Source: Dactylonectria macrodidyma
Taxonomy: Eukaryota > Ascomycota > Sordariomycetes > Hypocreales > Nectriaceae
Assembly: GCA_020744425.1 (NCBI GenBank)
Contig: JAGMUV010000016.1
Coordinates: 1,240,001-1,304,000 of the forward strand
DNA: 64,000 nt
Direction: 5' to 3'
The notes beneath the pieces are model-generated. The model did no database searches. It was not told the DNA's origin and worked only from the letters and a program-made list of their open reading frames with translations. The position numbers and the translations under genes were made by a program. Below are positions 44,626-56,225 of the stretch, one piece after another (position 1 is the first letter of the stretch; the number at the start of each line of letters is the position of its first letter).

Positions 44626-46873
44626 TATCCCATCGAGTGCGGATGGACCCCATTTTCGCCAAGGCCAAAATACCCACTCTTATACCCACTTTTACTCCGC
44701 ACTTCAATCAGTACATGACGAAACATCATTTGCACCTATGTTTTCTTACCTGCTGTCACCACCAAAACCGTCATTTTGTTCAATGCTGCGATGTCTTCTA
44801 GTGATTCTGATGCTTCTGATGCCTCCGGTGCCTCCAGGGCTTCCGTACGGAGCTGTATTGTGGTTGAGATCCTTCCTGAAGACCTCGCTGTCGCCTGCAC
44901 TGCCGACTGTACGCCGGAGCGGTGCGATAACAGCACAGTCCGGCCCCACGAACCTCCGGCTGTCGAGCGCGGGCCGCCGGGCTCCTTCGTACCCTTTGAC
45001 GTACCGACCCGGCCCCGAGAGATACGGGAGCTGCCGGCAGCCCCGCTTGACCTATTCCTCCGGTACGTTCCCCGGGGCCTTATTGAGCGGTGGGTGCAAT
45101 GGACGAATGCAGCGCCGTTATCTAAGGAAGGTCCCCGGGCTAAACGGTCAAGAGTGTATGATCGGAGGAAGACTTCTGTAGATGAGATTTACCTCTTCTT
45201 AGGAATCCTGCTTTATATGGGGATACATAGCGAACCTCAAATATCAAGATATTGGTCAACTCAACAGCAAAAGGAGGATCCTATCTATCTATTCACCCGG
45301 TTTATCTCCCGGGACCGCTTCCAAAGTCTGCTCCGGCAGCTACGTATCTTTGATACCTCTGAATTCCAGCCCAGCCAGTCAGGAGGTCAAGGCCAGGCCC
45401 GGGCCCAAGCCCCCGCCCAAGCCGGAATGCCAGATATATACCGGAAGGTTAATGAGTGGTCAGCCCATATCCAGGAGACTGGGGATTCCTTCTATACAGC
45501 CGGCTCCGACCTTACCGTTGACGAGGCTATGGTCCGGTTTACGGGCCGGTCCCTAGAGACGACGACAATACCGACGAAGCCGATCCCAACCGGCTTCAAG
45601 GTCTGGATCCTTGCCCAATCGGGCTACTGCCTCCGGTGGCTCTGGCACGTACACGGAAAGGGCCCATACGGACTAGTCCCTCAGGCCCGGCCGGCAGGCA
45701 GCAAGGCTGGAGCAGCTGCCGCAAAGTGGGACCCGTTAACGCCAACGCAACGGGTTGTAACGACACTTATTACCCTACTTCCGGCTGCAGTCTACCACGT
45801 ATTCCTAGACAATCTCTTTGCTTCCGTACGGCTTCTCCGGGCCCTCCGGAAGCAGCAGGTCGGAGCTTCCGGGACCTGCCGGAAAGACAGTGGGATAGAT
45901 AAGATCCTCATCGCCGAGAAGGAAGCAGAAGGCCAGGGTATTCCTTGGGGTCAGATCCATTGCATCCCTACCTTAGATGGGGAGGTATGGTATTGCAAAC
46001 TGCTTTCTATAGATATCTCCATACTGATCAATTTGTCTCTTCATAGGTCAACCAATTCACCTGGAAGGATAACGCCCTTGTCCTCTTCTTGACAACCGTC
46101 TTCCGAGACGGCCGGGAGGTTATCCGTCTCCGGCGCCGGCCGGCCGGAAGCTCTGCTGGAAAGCGGGCTGCCCGGAAAGAAGCCTTCGGCCCAGACGTCC
46201 GGAAGAACCTCCCGGTGCCTGAGGCAATTGATAAATATAACCATAAGATGAATGGGGTTGATATTAGTGACCAGATGAGGTCCTATTATCAATATAACCG
46301 CCCTATTCGTCGAGGAGGCTGGCAGGCACTTGCTTGGAATTTCCTACTAGAAGTGATCGTTGTAAATAGCTTCTTCCTGCAGCTCTGGGGTAAGCCCGAG
46401 TGGCAAAAGGTTAAGACCCAGTATCAATGGCGGCGACTGCTTGCATCCCAGCTTATTCAACAGTTTGGACCATTAGCAGGAGGTCGAAGACTTTCACGAC
46501 CTCAACGGGCTTCAGATAAGAGGAAAACATCTATTCCTTGGCAGCACCATCGCAAGGGATCAAGGGGGGTTAACTCGCCTTGCACCTATTGCGGCAGGAG
46601 GAAGAAACGCCAGGCTCTAAGTGAGGTATCTAGGAATAGCCTCACTCAACAGCCGCAACAGCGAAAAAAGACTCGAAAAGGCTGCTTAGACTGTAACGTA
46701 CCGCTATGTACTGATGGAGATTGTTGGTACCTCTGGCACACCCAAAATCTATAGAGGAATCGAGGTACCCTGAATCTTAGCATATGATTCGATTATTCTA
46801 GTGGTCCCATAAGCCCTGATTGGCTTTACCCCGCCCTTGGCGAAAATGGGGTCCATCCGCACTCGATGGGATA
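44626..46873 (+). mobile_element. piggyBac-like transposon, apparently intact
   Basis: Perfect 39-bp TIRs (44626-44664 and 46835-46873, starting TATCCCATCGAG) bound a single transposase gene. It is inserted into a composite-repeat module whose uninterrupted relative lies at 1327-1690. The flanks do not show the TTAA duplication typical of piggyBac. 2248 bp. Confidence 0.9.
44776..46754 (+). CDS. piggyBac-like transposase
   Basis: Exon 1 44776-45984, intron 45985-46046 (62 bp, GTATGG...ATAG), exon 2 46047-46754, giving 638 aa. The DDD catalytic residues are visible in context: SDLTVDEAMVRF, VFLDNLFAS and NGVDISDQM. The C-terminus carries a Cys-rich zinc domain (CTYCGRRKKRQ ... CLDCNVPLCTDGDCW), as in this family, where it binds the element ends. 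I saw no frameshift or stop. An internal Met (MSSSDSD, 44791) is an alternative start. The protein would cut and paste the element. piggyBac-like elements are less often reported in ascomycetes than pogo or hAT elements. Confidence 0.9.
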
Positions 46874-48790
46874 ATGGCCCATACGTGCGTACATTCGTAA
46901 GCGGGGTCTTATCGTGTCTTGTAGTGTCTTGTCGTGTCTGTCGTGTCTGTCGTGTCTTGTAGTGTCTTCGAGTTATCAGAAGAAGCGGACATTGATTCTG
47001 TCCAGCTCTTGGACGGGCCGCAGGAACCCAATTTAGCACTGTTGCGCGGGTGTGGTCAGGGCCGTGTCTGCTCCAACGAGCTTAGTGATGCGAAAAGACT
47101 AAATCCTAGCCGACTGAGTCAAAAGGTCTTGCTATAACCGTGGTTAAACGATTACAGCTTGCTAGCTTTATAGGCTTAAGGTGCAATTGCCCACATTGCA
47201 TGCGTTTCCGCATCACTTAGGTAGGGGATCGAAAGGCTTAGATCGAACCCATCATTCGGCTCATCGCTCTGGACCTGCGTCGTGGCAGCTGGCGTCGTGC
47301 CCAGATCGCTGGAGAGAGGAAGCCACTGTACCTGTGCTCATGCCCACCTAGCTGTGTTGGGATTGGTTGACAGATCCGCTAGATCCGTGAGATCCGTAAG
47401 ATCCGCTTCGCAGTCCCTGCAAGCTCGGCGTTGTCGATTCCGGTCATACATGCGAACTTGATCGTCGCTCAGGTCCAGGGGGCGGGGTGAGTGAGTAATC
47501 GGCCGTAGCGTCTGCCGGGTTCGATGCTTTGTGACGAATGCGTACGCTTAGGGGGTCTTGGGGGGTTTCGTTTGCTGCGGACGGGACGAATGAGGGGGTT
47601 GCACGTTAAGGAGTTTGTGCACCTTACTATTTCCAACAAGAAAAAGTCTCCTTGCCAGGTCCGCGACGCTTGTGAGTCACAAAGAACTGCCCCGTAAGCA
47701 GATCAGGATGTCAGGAGTGCGTAAGGTCGCGTGCTTGAGAACTCAGGTTTAGTAACAGGAAGACCCCGTCGCCGTCTTCGACACCGGGTGTGCGGTGGAG
47801 ACTGATACTGGATGCGTAGCGGCAAATGACGTCTGTGTCCAGACAAGCTCGCTACGGATGGATAGATGGATGGATGGATGGATGGACCCTCAAGATCGAT
47901 CCGTTCGGACGACGCGTAAGACGATGCGACGGAGGGCGCATTGCACCTCGACTTGCCCCACTGTTGACCCACTCCAGTGCGATCAAGTGTAGCTTCCTGA
48001 GAGCCTGAAAAGGTCGTCTACTTGTGTGGTGCGGGGTCTAGGGGTGCATGTGAATCAAGGGTCCGGTTTGGACTTTTTGGATAAGTTATGTCTTGAGCTT
48101 AGACATATGTTGTGCGTCGTTTGGCGTGTGTTTGTCGTGCGTCGTGTGTCGAGCGTCGTCTCCAACCTTGTCGTGAACGTGGGGACACACAAGACCACAA
48201 GACAACAAGACCACAAATGTTCGCCATGACGTTCGCGCGATGATGGTACACACACTTAACACATCCGGGCCCGCCGCAAGAACCTGATAGAGTTCACTGC
48301 CGTGGGAGGTACGGAGTAGACAGACGCATTTCGGACGCATTTGGTGGGGAGCGGGTCCCTCAGGTTGTCGCTGCTCAGACTGGACGGGTGCTTGGTCCAT
48401 GAAAGGGAATTGTCGCGAGGGCGATCAGTCTGTCTGCGCAGCGCAGACAGGCAGACTAGCTCGAGCTAAGACGGCGAAGGCTTGATAGCACCAGACTTGT
48501 GGAGGAGGTGGACCGGGACACTGAGGGGCAGTTCGCAGCGACGAGTGCGCATCGGTCCGAAAGGAAGAGAAGTGGGATACGAACTGGATCGGTTCTGGAT
48601 ATCCTGGAGGCTGCCCGTCCCCACATCTGGACTGGATTGGATCGGGGCTCGGATCCAGCTCCAATCCAGTCCAATAACATCACTGGTTGACAGAGAGGGG
48701 GTTGACAAACAGAGGGGTTGACAAACAGAGGGGTTGACAAACAAACGCGGAGGTCATTCATCAAATTTGAAGCGGGTGTGGGCAGACAAG
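46874..48790 (+). repeat. Composite repeat copy 4, right part
   Basis: 46905-46975 holds the TGTCTTGTAG array. 46980-47075 matches 1600-1700. 47350-47420 and 47470-47600 resemble 1715-1900. 47627-47755, 47785-48110 and 48180-48570 match the modules of copy 1. 48685-48755 is a short TTGACAAACA array. An inserted MITE lies at 47085-47216. Confidence 0.8.
47085..47216. mobile_element. PIF/Harbinger-like MITE
   Basis: 132 bp beginning GTGATGCGAAAA and ending TTTCCGCATCAC, a 12-bp TIR with one mismatch. Direct TTA repeats flank it (47082-47084 and 47217-47219), as expected for PIF/Harbinger. It has no coding capacity. Confidence 0.6.
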
Positions 48791-49124
48791 GTGGGTAGCC
48801 CCCGATGCCCCCCCCCCAGTTTCGCGCGAACGGATGGTAACATATTGTAACCATGCTAAGCAAAAATTTGAGGTAGCCTAAATTGAGCCCTGGTACTCTG
48901 CATATTGAACATCGCAACGCACACGAAGTACCAGCGCAGACTAAGGACAGCCAAGTCAATCACATGACACGTAGATAGGCCGTTGGATGTATCGATTGAG
49001 AGACTGGGAAGCGCGATACTAGCTCTTGGCTGTGGGACCTTGGCTATGATATTCAACGTCATGGCTTACGCAAATGGGCTTGCAAGGAATGTATCCTCGG
49101 AAATCGTCCCATTATCGCGAGTTT

Positions 49125-49925
49125 TACCTCTTCAGGTCTCCAGAACGCGGCAAATCATCTATGGCGTGAGCACAAAACACCAGCACCAGAGGGAGAGAAA
49201 AAGAGCACCACACAGCTGAAATCCGAAGGCGCACTGAAATCGAACCAGCCGACTATTGCCTCGGTTTTCGGTTTGAAACTGGACGTCAACAAGCCTACGG
49301 AACAGAATATCGCGAATAGCTTCATCTCACGCTTTAATAAGCAACACTTTCAGCGTATGCTAACAAATCAGATATCCTCGGTTATCCGGGATGGCCTTGG
49401 GCTTCCTGACGATCCAGCCGATGTCAGCCGAGTGTGAGAGGTTATTTTCAGCTGCTGGCAAGATGACCTCGGGGTTGCGTACGGGCCTAGAGGCTGAGAT
49501 TATCGCCATATGTCAGGTTTTACGCTCGTGGTACCGAGCTAGCCTTATCAAGGACCTGGATCCATTGCTTAAGTCACCCCTTGAAAGTAAGCAGGATGCC
49601 GGCTGCGTCACTCTAAGCGACGACGAACTGGCGCTTGCTGAGTTAAAATGGCTATTGGAGAGCGAGGACAGCGCCAGAGAGGTTGACGATTCACCACAGC
49701 AGCAACAGGCTGAAGAGTTAGTGTCAACCTCTGAAAGTGAGGCTGAATAGGCACCGACGAGGTTGTGAATAACCTCAAAAATCCACTATAAATCCACTTA
49801 TAAATCCACGTGTGTACATCCATTTCACTCCGGCCGAATGTGTGCTACATCCACTATGTAATTGCCTAAAAATCGTACATCCACTCTACTTGGTCCCAAA
49901 GTGGAGTGGATGTAGTGGTTCCGAC
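49125..49925 (+). pseudogene. hAT transposase deletion derivative
   Basis: The N-terminal part reads NAANHLWREHKTPAPEGEKK (BED-finger His pair) and NKPTEQNIANSFISRFNKQH. It is joined near 49385 to the C-terminal dimerisation motif MSAECERLFSAAGKMTSGL, which continues to a stop at 49750. The catalytic core is deleted. 49770-49925 carries repeated TCCACT motifs and a hairpin (TACATCCACTCTACTT against its complement), typical subterminal hAT sequence. I did not identify the left terminus. Confidence 0.7.
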
Positions 49926-49989
49926 CCTTACGCACACAGCGAAACAAGAGAAAGTTGGAGAGATGGAACAGTACACCACTGAGATGAGT

Positions 49990-50741
49990 CGTTGGTAGAA
50001 GAAGAGCACTAGTATATGCAGCGGGCCTATCTTGTCAAAATGAGAGAAGCAGTTCCCACTGCGGCCCATCTTATCCCGGGTGGCCCAAGCGACATATGGG
50101 AAAGAAACCGGTGCTAGTGATGTATCAGCTGTGACTTGGGGGAGAACTGGCAAAGGAAAAGAAAACAGAAAACCTGGAAAGCATATGAAGACTGAGAACC
50201 AGAAAAGGAACGAGAATCGTACCTCGACTTGGGGGATCCCTTCTCGTGCGGGGTCCCTGAAAAACTCATGCCCCAGGTTGGACAGCTTGGCCGGCTTTAG
50301 TCTTGATACCGTGATGCGGTACACCTCACCCCAGTCTCCGAAGCCAGCCGCCGTATATGTGGCCCGGCAGTCGTGGCTCAGTCCGCTGGCGAGTTCCACT
50401 TCAGACAGCGGCACTAGTTCAAACAAGCTCAGGATGATTGGCTCCTGGATGAGGATGCTCTGCGGCACCAGGTCGAAGACGCAGCAGATTCGGGCCACGT
50501 GAGGATGCGACACTCTAGCCAGGGTCCCGCACTCTCTTAGAAATGTCCTCCGCGCAAGAACCCAGCTCTCTGGTGCGGCAGTGCTGGACGAGGACGGGGC
50601 TCCCCCTACGAGCCAGCGCCACGATGCCGCGATGCGGTTCCCCGGCGTGAGGGAGCCTGTATGTCAACTCAGGCGAGCGTCGTTGTAGACGACCAAGCCT
50701 GCCGGTCGAGAAGGAGGGCCGCTGTTCGTGGAAGTGGCCAT
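49990..50741 (-). CDS. Hypothetical protein, multi-exon or broken
   Basis: An ATG at 50741 opens a short frame that ends at a TGA near 50682. The following frame, without a new ATG, runs about 150 codons (LARVSHPHVARICCVFDLVP, ATYTAAGFGDWGEVYRIT) to a plausible donor GTACGA near 50221. Possible acceptors lie near 50130. The sequence looks like genuine protein, but I do not recognise a family. It lies tail to head with the P450 on the same strand. It may be a functional gene with an unresolved 5' structure or a decayed one. Confidence 0.35.
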
Positions 50742-51217
50742 TACGACGACGGCTTGTCAGTGCCGAGATGGCGATGGCGATGGTTCTGGCGATGGTGATG
50801 GTGTTGGCAATCCAATAGCAAAGTAGCGGATGGCTATCCTAAATCTTTATTCATCCCTCTCAAGATGTAAGGATAGCGACGTACACGTAAACGACACATG
50901 TGAGCGACACAAAGAAAGTGAAATGAAGGTCACAGGCACCCTTCTGCCGGGGGTCGCCTTTAGTGGCGGGATGACCGAAGGCATCACGCATGCGTGCAAG
51001 AGATGTCATTGAAAGAACTGGGCTGTACCGGTACTACTTAGTATTTCTCTATCCCCGTTCAGCCACGCGAAGTCACTGTACCTGTCTTGCAATAGGCTGC
51101 ACTTTATTCCTGAACAATCTAACACTACCCAACGCTGTCCAAGACGTCCAACGCAACGTGTCAGCACTGTCATGATCCGCACAGCGATGCTTCATACCGG
51201 CTTGTGAGAGCCGTGCA

Positions 51218-53013
51218 TCATTCCCCATTGCCGAATAGGACTCGGACCTCCTGGCCGGGCGAGAGGACAATGTCCGCCCTCAACACCGGATCCTCGGTGT
51301 CGTCTGCCCCAGAGACACTGGTGGCCGTCTCGTAATGCTGAAAGATGCGACACAGCACGTATGCCATCTGCACCAGAGCAAAACGCCGACCGATGCACAG
51401 TCTCGGCCCCGAGTTGAAGGGGATGAACTCGTGTGACTTTGGGCGCCAGTGCTCCCACCGCTCAGGCCTGAACTCTTCGGCGTCGGGGCACAGATCTCGA
51501 CGCCGCTGCATGACCAGCGTCGAATAGGCCACCCGCGTTCCAGCCGGCACGCCCAGAGGCTCATCGCCGTGCTTGCCGCCTCCCCGCGGCAGTGCCTGAT
51601 CACTCAGCGCCACCCGGACGTTGAAGGGAACGGCAGGATAGAGGCGAAGAGTCTCGTTTATGATGGCTTCTAAGCACGACATGCTCTTCAGCTGCGCGTA
51701 CGTAGGTTGGCCGCCGGCAGGCAGCGTCTCCAGAATCTCCGCCCTCAGTCTTCGCACCACCTCTGGTCGGCGGCTGAGCTCATACATGGCCCACGAGAGT
51801 GTGGATGCCGTCGTGTCGCGGCCGGCTAGCAGCACGGAGACAATCTGGTCCCGAATCACCTTGCGGTCTTTGGTACGGCTGGCCAATGCGTCAAGGAAGC
51901 TGAACCGCTCGCCGTCTTGATCTCCTTTGTCGGCGACGCGCCCCGAGTCCGCCTGGCACAGCTGCAGGGCTCGGTCGACGTAGCGGTTCACGAAATCGTC
52001 AACGATTCGGAGATTGAACCAGAAGTATCCTTTCGGGATATACGGCCTCAGCTTGGCCGCTCGCACGAGGGCGTTCTGAAGTCGCTGAGTCTCATCGAAA
52101 GCGTCCGCAAATTCCTGACATTGGTGCCTAGATGAAACAACAGTCAGTCTTGGACTTGGACGTTCGTTGCGATGAGTGGATGGGAGTGGGTGGGTAATGG
52201 CTAAAGCGGCCTACCGTAGCGACTCGGCATCGTTGCCCAAGAGCACACTCGTGGTCACGTCGAGTGTGTAGCGGAAGAATGCATCACGCATGTCAACGCC
52301 TTCACCGCCGACTCGGTGGACATGGGCACTTGGCCCTCGGCTGTCCAATGGGCCCCCATGCTTGATCACCTGGAGAAGGGTGTCCACGTGCGATTCGAAG
52401 CGGCTCAGGTCGCTGATCCGATTGCTGGCAAAGTAGTGCCGGATGAGATGTCGGCTGTCGCGCCACCGAGGCCCGTCTTGGGTGAATATGCTATCCCCGA
52501 GGAAGTCATCCCAGGCGTCGCGGAACTGGTCTCCCTTCCCAAAGTCGCCGAACTGAGTGACCAGGAGCGCCCTGATGTTCTCCGGATCCGCCGTGAAGAT
52601 GACGCGCTCGTTGAGAACGCGGACTTCTGTGGTCCAGAGAGTGGCGTTCCGGAAGAAAGTATCGCGCCAGTACGTGTAATTCTGCCGAGTCAAGGTGGCT
52701 TTGATACTTGCCGCGAGAAAGTCGAGCCCTAGGATGGTGTTAGTCACCACAGATCTCACGATGACGCAGCGGGATTAACAGTAGGATGACAGTGGGCGGG
52801 TACGCATAGACCCAGCCAGACGCAAGAACATAGAGAGATACACAGACCGAATGGAACTCGAGTCTTGATGCATGGGGCATAACTCCCCAAGTGCGTCACT
52901 CGCCTGTGCTCTTGGAAGCGGGCGAAGAGAAGCAAGAGAACGTAAGCAATCGTGAACAAGGTGGAGGCAGACGTAAAGGAGACATGCTCCGTCAGCGTTT
53001 GGACAAACCCCAT
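51218..53013 (-). CDS. Cytochrome P450, CYP52-like
   Basis: Three exons: 53013-52848, 52728-52215 and 52127-51218, with introns of 119 bp (GTCTGT...CTAG) and 87 bp (GTAGGC...CTAG). Together they give 529 aa, the usual P450 length. The N-terminus has one membrane helix (TLFTIAYVLLLLFARF), an ER anchor. All core motifs are present: I-helix AGRDTTAS, ExxR in ETLRLYP, RPERW, and the haem loop FNSGPRLCIG with Cys near residue 471. Sequence around the haem loop and the linker RVPFGLDFL resemble CYP52-type alkane/fatty-acid hydroxylases, but substrate is inference. The gene looks intact and is on the same strand as the hypothetical gene downstream. I chose the ATG at 53013 because the anchor follows directly. 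Confidence 0.9.
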
Positions 53014-53479
53014 CTCGAAAGTAAAAGCGGTGCCCAACAAGCTAAAGAAGGAGAAGAAGGGTATGGGCAAAGTACCTAGGTAGGCAAACAGCGATCCATA
53101 TTGCCAGTGCCGCATGTTTAAGGCTGGGGCGTAGAAGTATCTATATAGCTGCCTACTTAGGTACGACATCAAAGAACGGTGGCCAAGCCAGCAGCACCGA
53201 GGCAAGAGCCTGGCCCAGCCCAGTCCAATTTGTTGTACATCAGGCCAACACGGTAAGGACGCAAAAAGATAGGACCTCGAGGGCATACTCGAGTCCGAGG
53301 TTTGTTCGGTTCCTGGGCCACGTATGTCGTAGTAGAACCTTGTCGCGTAACTCGGATGCACCTCTCACACGGCTGCTGGGGGTCGACGAAACGTGGGCAG
53401 CATCTCGTCAGGTTTCGATGATCGGTAAGTTGTCGTTCCTGTCAGCGTCCCCTTCCATCATCACAGGCAGGCGGCGCAC

Positions 53480-53666
53480 GCCATTATCGTGCTGACAGAC
53501 GCTACCAGCCTCCTCCCAGCACCAGCAACATCTCCGCCGCCAACAGGATCCTCGACACTAGCCTAACGTTGGAGAGCATGACCTACGTGTGGCTAGCCAA
53601 TTTCTACGGGCCGCCGTCCGTGTCGGGCTTCATCGTCCCTGAGGACCAGGAGCGAGCCGTTCAGGT
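53480..53666 (+). pseudogene. Coding fragment ending at a transposon border
   Basis: An open frame encodes LTLESMTYVWLANFYGPPSV and SGFIVPEDQERAVQ, which reads as natural protein without a family I recognise. It stops at CAG just before the GT that opens the long-TIR element at 53667. It is either the end of an exon or a gene cut by the insertion. Confidence 0.35.
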
Positions 53667-54480
53667 AGGCTTTCTAACCATACGCGTATGGTTTAATTAA
53701 ACCATATACCATATATTGCCCATACACCTATACCATACGTGCCAAGTCGTATGGTCATATATGATCGTACGCCGGGATAAAGCTATTCCGAGAGCCCAAT
53801 ATCGGCAGCAACCATGACACTTCGCAAAATACCTTTTATTACTATAGGAGCTCAGTCATATCTTAGGTTTACTCATTCCGGGATGTCTACCTGGCAGGCC
53901 TCACCTCTGATTGACTCGTAGAGTGGATGCTTGCTTAGCTTGTTAGTTGTCTAAGTTAAGTGCTGGGTAACTTATGTATGACAATGTATTTTTTCCACTC
54001 ATGTGCAGGGTAGGCAAGGGCAGATTCTGAAAAAGAAAAAAGAAAAAAAAAACCAGAAAAGAAAAACCTATTCTGGGCTTTGTCCTTATACGCATGCCTC
54101 GTGAGCGCGAGTCCTCCACTGCTACCACAATCGAGAACGCCTCTCAGGTGACTGACATGTCTAGGAGCCTAGCGCCAGTTGAACCTTCCACCCCGAAGCG
54201 CAAATACATCCCTACAGCAGAATCTACCTGGCAACGTTCTCGAAAGGCTCAAAGCTCCCAGCCTGAGCGCTCTGGGCTAAAACATGACCTAGTTTACCAT
54301 CTGCAAAGACAGGAAACCCACCATGCTCACCAGACCGGCATTGCGCTCTAGGTAGAGACATTGACCTATGACATCATTTAATGTATGGGCAATATATGGT
54401 ATAACTCACCCTATGAGAATAAACCATACGCCATACACCATAGAGGCCTGTATGGTGTATGGCGTATGGTTAGAAAGCCT
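53667..54480. mobile_element. Long-TIR element
   Basis: The outer ends AGGCTTTCTAACCATACGC (53667-53685) and its reverse complement (to 54480) are perfect over 19 bp. The inner parts repeat ACCATATATTGCCCATAC (left) and its complement (right). Multiple CCATAC/GTATGG motifs fill both ends. An 85-aa ORF (54094-54351) inside has no recognised domain. No clear target duplication. The class is unknown, possibly MULE-like. Confidence 0.6.
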
Positions 54481-55560
54481 GTGGTCAGGAAGCCGACGAG
54501 TCCAGTCTAAGTTAGTCTGCCACATGCCTTTTCCGGCCAAGACAGATCAGCGCGACATTGACATTCGAATTGTTTCGGGCTGGAAAATTGCTTCGCTTCT
54601 TCAGTTCTTCCATTGTATTCGTCCGCAGAATCTGCTAATACATAGGTAGTCAGCATCCACCCGCCATAATGAGGCCGCCACCATTCAGCCACAAGGTAGC
54701 AATCAACCTGCCCTTTTAATCGCCACAGTCTCGACTTATCTGCCTGTACTTCTGATCATAACACTTTGCAAGACCGCGGACACGATGGAGGAAGACGAAA
54801 TCTCATCGCTGCAGCGACGGGTGTGGGTGCTGGAAACGCTCCTCGCGGCCAGCTTGAAACTCCTACAGGGGTCCCCTTGGCAGGGAAGACAGGACCGTCC
54901 CACCAGGTCGAGACATGCCCAGTGCTCACGCCGAGGACATTGACTGCGGGGCAGACGTCGTTGAGCACTGGGCGTCCACAATGTCGCTTTGAGAAGACAG
55001 AGATGATGTTTGGCACTGGAGCTGTAGACAGAGGGTGTCACGATGTATTGTCGGTACACTCGTGCTCGTGCTCGTGCTACAGACGCCTTCTCGCCATACT
55101 CAACAACCATTGGGAGCCTTGGTCTCCGCAAGCGGCTTCGAGAACAGACCATTCCACCAATGCAGCCCGCATCAATTCAGCCTTCATTCACGGCGTCGCG
55201 ACTATGCACGTCCTGTCCGACAGCTACTTTGGAATGCTACTTTTCCCAGCCCATCACGCAGCATCTCGGAATCCTAAACTCCGCCATTTCGACCGAATCA
55301 GAGTCTGGTCTACAACGCAGCTGAGACCGGCGCCCTTCCTTCTCTACAAGCCTAAGCTGCTCTGTACTAAGCGCTCGAAGCGGGTGGCCCATTAGTTTCT
55401 GTACAACACGGAAGTCCTCGAGCAAGTGGTAGTTTGCTGTAGGTGTATGTACTTGTATTTCGAATGGACGCAAGCATGGACCGGGCACTCCTGGCACTCG
55501 TTTTGGATAAGAGTGACGTGTGTGTCGTGACATTGTATGAATGAACTACCGCTTGCTCAT
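54481..55560. other. No confident gene
   Basis: A 209-aa plus ORF (54766-55395) overlaps other frames of similar length and has no domain. A shorter frame beginning MEEDEISSLQRRVWVLETLL at 54785 resembles a coiled-coil start but ends after about 53 codons. Nothing firm can be called. Confidence 0.35.
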
Positions 55561-55561
55561 G

Positions 55562-55888
55562 CAGGATTGGGGTCTTAGGGTCAGAGGTTGTAGCGGATGA
55601 ATGCTCGAATCCAGAGAAGCCTCCTCGGCATCCCAAGAGCTCTCAGCCAAGCCTTCGTCTACCTCCAGCACCTCAAGGAAGAAAGAAGCATCAGCATTGT
55701 ATCGCCAATGAGAACTCTCAGCAGAGCCCCCCTTCAGAATCCCTAGCAGCTGAAGAAGAACAGGGCGCTCCTGCAACGGCAAGGCGAGGCAGACCCAAGA
55801 ATCAAGCAGCTAAAGCAGAACGGGGACGTCCCGCACATCGAAGCACACGTCTACAAGCATCATATCTCAATGGCGAACTTGAGACGTA
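55562..55888 (+). pseudogene. AT-hook-containing frame without a start codon
   Basis: An open frame of 108 codons has no Met. It contains two AT-hook-like cores (ARRGRPKN and ERGRPAHR) after an acidic stretch, then a stop. It resembles the C-terminal tail of a DNA-binding or transposase protein whose upstream part is missing. Confidence 0.35.
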
Positions 55889-56225
55889 GCGAGGCCGCCG
55901 GAGATACCCCTACTGTATGTATTAGAAAGATGATAGTTTACAATGTAACCTATGAAGATTTTGCTAGACTGGCCAAATGCCTCTCAGCGACGGCGAAGCG
56001 AACTTGGCCCTGAGCTCAAGTGTGTTGTAGTAACTCATCCGACACTGAGAGCACCTTGGAGGTCCATCTAGCTTGGTTCCTATGGAGTACAAGCACCGAA
56101 ATTGCTATCCTAGCCCATCTTTATGCTACGTTGCTTGAGCGGGGCGCATATGCTTTAACACGCCAATCAGCAATCTCTTGGGGAGAGCGCGGAGAAGCGA
56201 AAGCTACGACGTCGTTCAACTCAAG

